A DNA stretch of 42,839 nt, taken from NCBI GenBank assembly GCA_016208255.1, contig JACQYK010000122.1, forward strand, positions 1 through 42,839. Reading direction: 5' to 3'. The stretch comes from Deltaproteobacteria bacterium (GTDB lineage Bacteria > Desulfobacterota > RBG-13-43-22). Below, in pieces: positions 16,186-22,836 of the stretch. A program made the translations under genes and the position numbers. The stretch's first letter is position 1. Every line of letters starts with the position of its first letter. The notes beneath the pieces are model-generated. The model saw only the letters and a list, made by a program, of their open reading frames with translations. It did no database searches and had not been told where the DNA came from.

Positions 16186-17412
16186 TCAGGCCTTTTCTTT
16201 GACCGCCTCAAAGGCCTTTTGAGTGGCCAGCAAAGTCTCGCGGATATCCTCCTCTTGGTGAGCCGCCGATAGGAACCAGTTATGATAAGGATGAAAGAAA
16301 ACTCCTTCCTGATAGGCCCGGGCGCAGAATGCCCGGCTTTTTTCAAATTTTTTGTCGTCTTCAAAAGTCATAAAGGGGATGGTCACCGGGCCGGTGTAAT
16401 TGATTTTCAGACCCAAAGAGGCGGCCTGGTCCAGCAGACCTTGTTTAAGCATTTCACCCATCCGGAAGATGTGTTCCAGACTGCGGCTGTCGACCATTTC
16501 CTGAAGGGTGGCCAGGGAGGCGGCCAGGGCCTCGGCGCCGGCAAAAAAAGAACCGGTGAAGAAGACCTTCGAAGCCGACGACATGAGCTCCTTGGCGCCG
16601 CACAAAGCCGAAATGGGATAACCATTGCCCATGGCTTTGGAAAAGCAGGACAAGTGGGGCTTTAGGCCGATGTATTCGGCCGAGCCTCTCAGGTCCAGCC
16701 GGAACCCGCCGCGTACATCGTCTAAAATCAGAAGCGGACCTTCCGGACGGGTAAGGGTATTGAGACCGCTGATAAAAGCCTCGGTGGGCATTTCCTGGTC
16801 ATGGGAGGTCTCATGTTTAAAGGGGGTGATGATCACGGCCGCCACTTCAGGGCCGTGTTGTTTCAGGAGGTTCTCCAAGGCCGCGGGGTCGTTATAGGGA
16901 AAGGAAAGGACCTGAAGGCGCTCTTCCTCCGTGACGCCGGTGATAATGGGGGTGCACCAGGCCCCGATGCCATGGTAGCTGCCCTGGGCCATGAGGATCT
17001 TTGACCGTCCGGTATGAGCCCGGGCCACCCGGACGGCCAGGTTGCAGACATCCGTGCCGTTCTTGCCGAAGGTAACCCAATCGGCTGCCGTAATTAAATC
17101 CACCATGCGTTTGGCCAATTCAACCCAAAGGGGCGACGGCAGGCTGAAGCAATCTCCTTTTTTCTTCTGTGCGGCCACGGCCGCTTCAACTTTAGGATGG
17201 TTGTAACCCAGGATCATCGGTCCGTAAGCGCACATATAATCAATATATTCATGGCCGTCAACGTCCCAGAAGCGGCACCCTTCGGCCCTTTCGATAAAGC
17301 AGGGACTCTGTCCCCGGACCAGAAGCTGGGGGGAGAGGTGGGCCGGCATGCCGCCGGGCACCAGTTTTTGGGCCTCAGCCCAAAGTTTTTGGGATTGAGT
17401 AAAAAGACGCAT
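16186..17412 (-). CDS. Class III PLP aminotransferase (glutamate-1-semialdehyde aminomutase-like)
   Basis: 408 residues of fold-type I PLP enzymes. Seen: GCRFWDVDGHEYIDYMCAYG near residue 45, GKNGTDVCNLAVRVARAHTGR near 115 (phosphate-binding turn), the cofactor Asp in LLILDDVRGGFR near 230 and the Schiff-base Lys in CFSKAMGNGYPISAL near 263. This resembles HemL-type aminomutases and amine transaminases. A housekeeping HemL role is possible, but the context (deacylase downstream, LolA-like gene upstream) points to a catabolic aminotransferase. ATG 17412 has AAGGAGA upstream. Confidence 0.88.
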   Translation of the reverse strand: MRLFTQSQKLWAEAQKLVPGGMPAHLSPQLLVRGQSPCFIERAEGCRFWDVDGHEYIDYMCAYGPMILGYNHPKVEAAVAAQKKKGDCFSLPSPLWVELAKRMVDLITAADWVTFGKNGTDVCNLAVRVARAHTGRSKILMAQGSYHGIGAWCTPIITGVTEEERLQVLSFPYNDPAALENLLKQHGPEVAAVIITPFKHETSHDQEMPTEAFISGLNTLTRPEGPLLILDDVRGGFRLDLRGSAEYIGLKPHLSCFSKAMGNGYPISALCGAKELMSSASKVFFTGSFFAGAEALAASLATLQEMVDSRSLEHIFRMGEMLKQGLLDQAASLGLKINYTGPVTIPFMTFEDDKKFEKSRAFCARAYQEGVFFHPYHNWFLSAAHQEEDIRETLLATQKAFEAVKEKA

Positions 17413-17477
17413 AGAGCTTTCTCCTTCCTATTTTAAAAGATCTCTATAGGGGTTCAATACCTTGGCCTGATCTCTCT

Positions 17478-18191
17478 CTATTCCATGAGCTTTGATTCTA
17501 AAATGGTTGTAGAAGTCACTATCAAAGTATCCGGGTATAAAATCGGAAGATTGACTCGGATTTTCAGGGTACCCGATTGAACCACCGGGATCTCCTTGAT
17601 CAGGGTGTAGTAGAAGTCCGACCAAAAATATTTTATCGGAAATTCGAGATCCCCCACCCCGCCGACCGTCTGGACCACATTTAGCGAATCCACCGTACAG
17701 TAGATCTCCCCCTTGAAATGTCTGGAAGTTGATTTTCTGGGTAAAACTTCTATCCGGTAACATTCCTTTTGGCCGATATTTTTCTTTTCAGTGGTTTTTA
17801 ATTGATAATTTTCACGCCCTTTTTTGTCAAAGACCAGATAGGCTGGTTTCGTTTCCCAGGAACGGTACTGGGACGGATCCGTATCTTTTCCTTCAATTTT
17901 GAGGGACAAGGCTTTTATTTCAGGCTTTTCATAAAAATAGTCTTTTCTATGCAGGAAGACTTCCGAAGTTCTTTTCAAGACGTTGGTCTTAGGATCGAAT
18001 TCCCGGCTGATAACCCGGCTGGTTGACTCCACGCCCCGGTACTTTTCATAAATAGGCATGTATTTATTAAAAATCCGCTCCAGTATCCGTTCGGATTCGG
18101 AAGGGGTGATGGTTTCGGCAAAACCCGATTTCGCCATATCCAACACACAGGCCAGCCAGGGTAAGATCAATATTAAAAGTAATTTTCTCAT
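17478..18191 (-). CDS. Periplasmic LolA-like/outer-membrane-sorting-like protein, unknown role
   Basis: 237 residues from ATG 18191 (chosen because it begins a signal peptide, MRKLLLILILPWLACVLDM, cut near GFAET; the frame extends 12 codons further up without benefit). After export the chain is mostly beta strand: SEVFLHRKDYFYEKPE, KPAYLVFDKKG, IGQKECYRIEVLP, FKGEIYCTVDSLNVV. This strand-and-substitution pattern resembles LolA/LppX-type half barrels that carry lipid-like ligands, but no family-specific motif is visible. It is 65 bases upstream of the aminotransferase on the same strand and may share its transcript. Confidence 0.7.
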   Translation of the reverse strand: MRKLLLILILPWLACVLDMAKSGFAETITPSESERILERIFNKYMPIYEKYRGVESTSRVISREFDPKTNVLKRTSEVFLHRKDYFYEKPEIKALSLKIEGKDTDPSQYRSWETKPAYLVFDKKGRENYQLKTTEKKNIGQKECYRIEVLPRKSTSRHFKGEIYCTVDSLNVVQTVGGVGDLEFPIKYFWSDFYYTLIKEIPVVQSGTLKIRVNLPILYPDTLIVTSTTILESKLME

Positions 18192-18682
18192 GACCACCAA
18201 TTGATTTTTCTCTGTCAAACCGGTCAAGTCTGACGTTTGTAATATTTAAGTCTTATAAAAAAAAATCTGACAGGATCAACAGGATTTACAGGTAGGTTGC
18301 TCAGGCTCCGGATGACCCTGTGCAACCCCAATCCGCTTCCAGCGGAAAATAATCCTCTATTGGAAGAACGATTTGGTTTGTGCCTGGAAAGGCACAAAAT
18401 CAAGGCCATCCTGTAAATCCTGTCAAGGATAGCATTTGAGTTTAAAAAACTCAATTGAGCTTCTGGCAAATGTCCAAATTTCGTAAAAATAGGTCAGGCA
18501 TCCTGCCTGACAATAGGTTGAAACCATTAGATAGTCAGCCGAGACGGCTGACCTATTGGGTGTTGATTTTGCTCCAACAAATAAAAAACATGAATAAAAT
18601 CAATACAATAATTAAAGCATTTTAATCTTTTTGGACAGCAATGATCCAAGATAGCATTTGGGTTTTAAAAAAATAATTAATA
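18192..18682. repeat. Intergenic region with inverted repeats
   Basis: No gene in 491 bases. An inverted repeat joins TGACAGGAT..ACAGGATTTACAGG (18268-18292) with CCTGTAAATCCTGTCA (18410-18425), enclosing ~117 bases; the TGACAGGAT/ACAGGATTTACAGG type is common in environmental bacterial genomes. Further hairpins: GTCAGGCATCCTGCCTGAC (about 18492-18510) and GTCAGCCGAGACGGCTGAC (about 18535-18553). TAGCATTTGAGTTT and TAGCATTTGGGTTT (18429, 18652) are near-identical short repeats. Confidence 0.6.
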
Positions 18683-19819
18683 CTAACGTTTGAATAAATG
18701 GATCACACACACCCCACCCGCCCCGACCATATGGGCCATAGCCCAATGGACCGGTTTTGGAATCTGACGCTGACCGCATTCCCCTCTCATCTGCCAGAGG
18801 ATCTCGGCTATTTGTCCCACGCCGGTGGGTCCTATGGGATGGCCCATGGAAATAAGACCGCCGCTGCTGTTTATCGGGTGTTTCCCGGCCAGGGAGGTTG
18901 TTCCGTCTTCAATCAGCCGACCCCCTTGCCCCTCCGGGCATAGACCGAGTGCTTCGGAATAGATGATCTCTTCAATGGTAAAGGCGTCGTGCAATTCGAT
19001 GAGATCGAGTTCTTCCGGACCTATGCCGGCCCTGCCATAGGCTTCCAGGGCGGTAATCTCGGTCAGGGTTATCAAAGCGTCTCCATCGGGAGGGGTGCTT
19101 TGGAGAACGGAGGCGATCACCGATGGGCACAATTTGTCAGTATATTTTGGGGCCCTCTCTTTGGCGCAGACAATGACCGCTGCCGCCCCTTCATCCCAGG
19201 GGCAACAATGCAGGACCGTCAGCGGATCGGCGACCAGGCGGGCCTTATTAACCTCTTCCAGGGTAAAGGTTTTTTGAAAGTGGGCATAGGGATTCAGACT
19301 GGCGTTGTAGTGACTCTTGACCGAGACCAATCCCAGCTGTTCACGGGTAACGCCGTATTCCTTCATATAATGCTGGGCCAGGGCGGCAAAGGCTAAAGCC
19401 GGTAAGCTTCTCAATGATTCGGATCCTTCTCGTTCTTTTTTCGCCGAAGGGCCGGATCCGATTTTCGACGCCGCCCGGGGAGGCGGGTTTAATTTATCGA
19501 CACCAAAGGCCAGAACGATATCCTGTGCCCCTGAGGCAACCGACAGAAAAGCCTCCCGGAAGGCCGAGGAGCCGCTGGCCGAGGCGTTCTCCACGTTGGT
19601 AATCCCCAGACCGGTCAGGCCCATTTTATTGCAGACCTGATGCCCCGTAGACAGGAAAGGCTGGGAGGTACCGCAATAAGCCGCCTCAATATCTTCCCAC
19701 TCCAGGTGGGCGTCCTTAAGGGCATTATTAATGGCCTCCGTGCCAAGCTCGATAATTGATTTTTCCGGAAATACTCCATAACGATGCAGTCCGGCTCCAA
19801 CGACTACCACTTCTCGCAT
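18683..19819 (-). CDS. Thiolase-fold protein (SCPx/acetyl-CoA acetyltransferase-like) with Ser at the nucleophile position
   Basis: 378 residues from ATG 19819 (REVVVVGAGLHRYG follows, with AGGAAAGGAA upstream). Thiolases cleave or form C-C bonds through a Cys nucleophile in a V-E-N-A-C-A-S-G-S motif; here the sequence is NVENASASGSSAFREA, codon TCG, so the Cys is Ser. The rest is well kept: NSSGGLISMGHPIGPTG (active-site His) and AGGVCVIHLF at the C-terminus with its Cys. Loss of the nucleophile suggests a non-thiolytic role or a degenerating gene. SCPx-type thiolases usually sit next to a DUF35 OB-fold partner; none is found nearby. Confidence 0.85.
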   Translation of the reverse strand: MREVVVVGAGLHRYGVFPEKSIIELGTEAINNALKDAHLEWEDIEAAYCGTSQPFLSTGHQVCNKMGLTGLGITNVENASASGSSAFREAFLSVASGAQDIVLAFGVDKLNPPPRAASKIGSGPSAKKEREGSESLRSLPALAFAALAQHYMKEYGVTREQLGLVSVKSHYNASLNPYAHFQKTFTLEEVNKARLVADPLTVLHCCPWDEGAAAVIVCAKERAPKYTDKLCPSVIASVLQSTPPDGDALITLTEITALEAYGRAGIGPEELDLIELHDAFTIEEIIYSEALGLCPEGQGGRLIEDGTTSLAGKHPINSSGGLISMGHPIGPTGVGQIAEILWQMRGECGQRQIPKPVHWAMAHMVGAGGVCVIHLFKR

Positions 19820-19923
19820 AAACAAATTCCTTTCCTTCCTGTTCCTTCTTTGAGTTTATATACAATTTTTCCGAAAAAAACAAAGCCCCTTTTTTTAAGA
19901 AAGGATTGAAAAGAAGAAAGGCA

Positions 19924-19952
19924 TTGACAACCTGGTACAACCTTTCTAAAAT
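19924..19952 (+). promoter_or_regulatory. Sigma-70-like promoter for the FmdB-type gene
   Basis: TTGACA (19924-19929), 17-base spacer, TAAAAT (19947-19952). Consensus -35 with a good -10 and ideal spacing, 33 bases before ATG 19985 and pointing away from the divergent thiolase gene. Confidence 0.65.
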
Positions 19953-19984
19953 TTGCCGATAAAAAGAGTAGGTTGGTAAATACG

Positions 19985-20320
19985 ATGCCCATATACGAAT
20001 ATGAATGCACTTCCTGCGGAGGATTGGTTAGTATCCTGGTCACCAGGCATCAGGATCCGGAGGATCTAAGTTGTGAATATTGCGGATCGAAGGATATGAA
20101 GCGGGTCATCTCACCGGTCAATTTCCATCTCCCCCAGGGGGACCGCCTTTCTTCCTATACCCCCGGAAAAGAGAGAGACGAAGGATTCTACCGGGATTCC
20201 AGAAATATAGGGCTCCGGGCCGAACAGATGCTAAAAAAGGCCGGTGTGGACCCGGGAGAGGCCTTTAAAGCCAAACTGGACAATCTCCGCTCCGATCCTT
20301 CCCGGATTCTTAAAGATTGA
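19985..20320 (+). CDS. FmdB-family zinc-ribbon protein
   Basis: 111 residues from ATG 19985; MPIYEYECTSCG followed by CEYCGSKDMKRVIS is the hallmark of the FmdB/CxxC_CxxC_SSSS family. Two CxxC pairs would hold one zinc. Members are called putative regulators because one was found by a formamidase operon in Methylophilus, but the role is not established. The tail (RNIGLRAEQMLKKAGVDPGEAF) is helical. A TTG four codons upstream is a possible alternative start. Likely followed by the Cys-rich gene on one transcript. Confidence 0.85.
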   Translation: MPIYEYECTSCGGLVSILVTRHQDPEDLSCEYCGSKDMKRVISPVNFHLPQGDRLSSYTPGKERDEGFYRDSRNIGLRAEQMLKKAGVDPGEAFKAKLDNLRSDPSRILKD

Positions 20321-20354
20321 ATCCGCCTGTTATTTTTCAATCGAGGAAAGCAAG

Positions 20355-20651
20355 ATGAAAGATCATGGGATTTCCTTGAATCAACATTGCCCTTGCGTCC
20401 AATCAGATTGTTCCATATTAGGGAATTGTGTTCTTTGTGTTCAAAATCACCTGGAGCACAAAAGACATATTCCGGAATGTTTCCAAAATATTCTCCGTCC
20501 GATAGTGCAAGGTATGGCCAGGCAGATGGAGTTCAAAACCATGGAAGGACGACCCAAGCCGGGATCCAGGACCAAAGAACACAAAGACAGAATCCTATCC
20601 GAATCTATTGCCCGCCATCGGACACCTAAAAAACCACGATCAGTCAAGTAG
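20355..20651 (+). CDS. Small Cys-rich protein (DUF6485-like CPC...CxxC pattern)
   Basis: 98 residues from ATG 20355, with GAGGAAAG a few bases upstream. The N-terminal half holds CPCVQSDCSILGNCVLC then HIPECF: six Cys in the CxC-x4-C-x5-C-x2-C-x(n)-C arrangement found in short anaerobe proteins I associate with DUF6485 or its relatives. Such spacing suggests zinc or iron-sulfur binding. The C-terminal half is Lys/Arg rich and probably disordered. It follows the FmdB-like gene by 34 bases. Function unknown. Confidence 0.7.
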   Translation: MKDHGISLNQHCPCVQSDCSILGNCVLCVQNHLEHKRHIPECFQNILRPIVQGMARQMEFKTMEGRPKPGSRTKEHKDRILSESIARHRTPKKPRSVK

Positions 20652-20777
20652 GTCTATTAATAATAAAATCCCCTATTTGTTTTCCCCATCTTTACCAAGG
20701 CAACGACCATTAGTCACAGAGCCATCATCTTCCCTGAAAGATTTGGAAATGAGACAAAAGATTTTCTGTCTTTTAAA

Positions 20778-20806
20778 TTGACTTTAACTGTTTGTTATGG
20801 TTTATA
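20778..20806 (+). promoter_or_regulatory. Sigma-70-like promoter
   Basis: TTGACT (20778-20783), 17-base spacer, TTTATA (20801-20806). Transcription would start near 20813, well upstream of hsdM and before a terminator-like hairpin. Confidence 0.5.
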
Positions 20807-20884
20807 TTAACAAATTTTGATTTTTGGCTTTAATGATTCCGGCAAAATCTGACCGAAAGGCTGGTCCATGAAGCAGCAAATGAG

Positions 20885-20922
20885 ACCCCATTTTTTTGAA
20901 AATGAAGATGGGGTTTTGTTTT
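20885..20922 (+). terminator. Terminator-like hairpin upstream of hsdM
   Basis: ACCCCAT (20885-20891) pairs with ATGGGGT (20908-20914), followed by TTTGTTTT. It lies between the promoter at 20778 and hsdM, so it would cut short the transcript at about 110 bases unless read through. Confidence 0.55.
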
Positions 20923-20970
20923 GATTTGGGACAATAAAAAAGTAGAAAAAAGCAAAGAATCAATTTCCCC

Positions 20971-21996
20971 ATGACCAACAACAATAACGGAAAATCTCTC
21001 GAATCCTGGATCTGGGACGCGGCCTGTTCCATTCGCGGGGCCAAAGATGCCCCTAAATACAAAGACTACATCCTGCCCCTGATTTTTACCAAGCGGCTTT
21101 GCGATGTCTTTGATGATGAGTTGAACCGAATCGCCAAGGAAGTCGGCTCCCGGGCCAGGGCCTTCAAACTGGTCAAGCAGGATAAAAAGCTGGTCCGTTT
21201 TTATCTTCCTTTAGAACCGAAAAACCCGGACGATGAGGTCTGGTCGGTCATCCGGACCGGCAAGGATTCCGCAAGACCGTCTAACGATAAGTATCTGGAA
21301 AAACTGGGTCAGGAACTGACCACCTACCTGCGGGCTATTGCCAGCGCCAATCCTTTGCTTAAGGGTATCATTGACCGGATCGATTTCAACGCCACTACCC
21401 ATGGTCAACGCGACCTTGATGATGACCGCTTAAGCAACCTTATCGAAAAAATCAGCCTGAAGCGGCTCGGACTGGCCGATGTGGAACCGGACATCATCGG
21501 GCGAAGTTACGAATATCTGATTCGTAAGTTCGCCGAAGGAAGCGGCCAGAGCGCCGGTGAGTTCTACACGCCGGCCGAGGTCGGCCTAGTCATGGCCCGG
21601 ATTATGGACCCGGAACCGGGCATGGAGATCTATGACCCCTGTTGCGGCTCGGCCGGACTGCTCATCAAATGCCAGTTGACCCTGGAAAGAAAAATGAACC
21701 TTCGGTCCAAAACCAAATATGCGCCTCTAACCCTCTTTGGTCAGGAATATGTGCCGGAAACCTGGGCCATGGCCAATATGAATATGATCATTCATGACAT
21801 GGAGGGAGAGATCGAGATCGGAGACACCTTTCGTAACCCGAAGTTTCGGCAGGACAACCGCCTGCGGACCTTTGACCGGTGCGCAGGAGGTTGGGTGGGG
21901 TTTTGTGTCAAGGCAGGAGGCGGAAAGAATGAGAGGGTTTGGGACTGGGGGACAAATACCCGAAGAGGGGTCGCGGAATGGGTCACTCTTCTTTGA
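20971..21996 (+). pseudogene. hsdM: Type I restriction-modification methyltransferase subunit, truncated
   Basis: HsdM is the N6-adenine methylase of type I systems. The N-terminal helical domain (residues 1-150, LESWIWDAACSIRGAKD) is intact, as is the start of the SAM-binding domain: SAGEFYTPAEVGLVMARI near 190 and motif I IYDPCCGSAGLL near 220, then EYVPETWAMANMNMIIH. After LRTFDR (about 21880) homology stops: the catalytic NPPF/NPxW motif and the C-terminal half are absent, and about 40 unrelated residues lead to the stop. These bases are an out-of-phase hsdR-like fragment (next entry). No methylation activity is possible. No hsdS specificity gene is present in the window. Confidence 0.85.
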
Positions 21997-22147
21997 TGAT
22001 CTACTTTATGCCAAGGTTCGGGAGTTTAATCCCTTTTACAAAGAGCCTCAAGGACCCTGGTCGGACTGTTTCGGCATTTGCCAAAATTCAGAGAAATCTG
22101 AATTCCCTTCAAGCTTGGGAGCACGGCAAGCTCTTTTGAGAAAATAG
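21883..22147 (+). pseudogene. Divergent 5' fragment of hsdR
   Basis: One frame here reads GWGFVSRQEAERMRGFG, then RNGSLFFDDLLYAKVREFNPFYKE. This mirrors the intact hsdR start at about 22889-23060 (GWSFVPREEAERRRGFG; RNGALFFDDLLYAKVREFNPFYKE). DNA identity looks like roughly three quarters by eye, so it is not a recent tandem copy but a piece of a related, different system. It is fused to the truncated hsdM and fades out after about 85 codons. Confidence 0.8.
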
Positions 22148-22180
22148 GGCCATTTATATTTATTCCGAAAAGATATCGGG

Positions 22181-22199
22181 TATAATGAAAATGGAGGAT
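22181..22199 (+). promoter_or_regulatory. -10 box and ribosome site of the MNT/HEPN pair
   Basis: TATAAT at 22181-22186 is a perfect -10; the best -35 (TTTATT, 16 bases earlier) is weak. GGAGGAT follows at 22194-22200 before ATG 22207. So the toxin-antitoxin pair has its own signals inside the hsd remnant. Confidence 0.5.
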
Positions 22200-22206
22200 A
22201 AAAAAA

Positions 22207-22506
22207 ATGGGACAAACACTTTCCCGTGAATCGGTTCTGGATATTTTGAGAATGCATAAGGGGGAAATCCTGAAGGAATTTCCGGTAAGGCGGCTTGCGC
22301 TTTTTGGGTCTTTGGCTAGGCAGGAGGAGACGCATGAAAGCGATATAGATATCCTGGTGGATGTCGATCCCTCAATTGGACTTAAGTTTATGACCCTTGC
22401 TGACAGACTTCAGGAGATACTCCATTGTAAAGTTGATCTCGTCTCACGAAGGGGTATTAAGCCATCGCTTCTTAAGGTGATTGAAAAGGAGAGCATCGAT
22501 GTCTAA
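22207..22506 (+). CDS. mntA: MNT-type nucleotidyltransferase antitoxin
   Basis: 99 residues of the minimal nucleotidyltransferase family. ALFGSLARQEETHESDIDILVD contains the GSxAR...SDxDxxVD motif with the two metal-binding Asp (listed without its first residues). In HEPN/MNT modules this protein blocks the HEPN toxin, in studied cases by attaching AMP groups near its active site. The HEPN gene overlaps its end by eight bases (ATGTCTAA), showing tight coupling. Length is typical. Confidence 0.88.
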   Translation: MGQTLSRESVLDILRMHKGEILKEFPVRRLALFGSLARQEETHESDIDILVDVDPSIGLKFMTLADRLQEILHCKVDLVSRRGIKPSLLKVIEKESIDV

Positions 22507-22834
22507 ACGAGATTCAAAACTGCTTGTGGAAGACATCAGTACAGCAATCGAAAAGATCGATAGGTATATTGCCGGAATGGATAGAGATGCCTTCATGGCC
22601 GACGAAAAAACAATCGATTCGGTCGTGCGGAACCTTGAGATTATCGGTGAGGCGGCACGCCAGATGCCCGATGCCTTTAAAGAAGCAAGTAAGGACGTTC
22701 CCTGGAGCCAGATAATGGGATTACGCAACAGAATTGTACATGACTATTTCGGCCTTGATCTTGAGATAATCTGGTTCATCATCACTTCCGACCTGCCGGA
22801 CCTAAAGAAAAAAATCCAGAAAATCCAATCTTAA
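22499..22834 (+). CDS. hepT: HEPN-domain toxin (HepT-like ribonuclease)
   Basis: 111 residues from ATG 22499. An all-helical HEPN domain ending in GLRNRIVHDYFGLD, which contains the RX4HXY catalytic motif of HepT RNases. The conserved mid-part EIIGEAARQMP is also typical (DUF86). The toxin would cleave RNA when free of MntA. Its stop is two bases before the hsdR start, so the pair is embedded directly in the hsd gene row, as often seen for such modules in defence islands. Confidence 0.88.
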   Translation: MSKRDSKLLVEDISTAIEKIDRYIAGMDRDAFMADEKTIDSVVRNLEIIGEAARQMPDAFKEASKDVPWSQIMGLRNRIVHDYFGLDLEIIWFIITSDLPDLKKKIQKIQS

Positions 22835-22836
22835 AT

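Larger units (their letters stand above)
20652..20970. other. AT-rich leader of the restriction-modification remnant
   Basis: 319 bases with no gene. It holds a promoter (20778-20806) and a hairpin terminator (20885-20922), described separately, then an A-rich run before ATG 20971 with only a weak ribosome site (AAAGCAAAGAATC). Confidence 0.5.

Noticed and set aside
22481..22498. Longer start for the HEPN toxin
   Set aside because: The extra six residues lie within the antitoxin gene and ATG 22499 gives the classical overlap and length.
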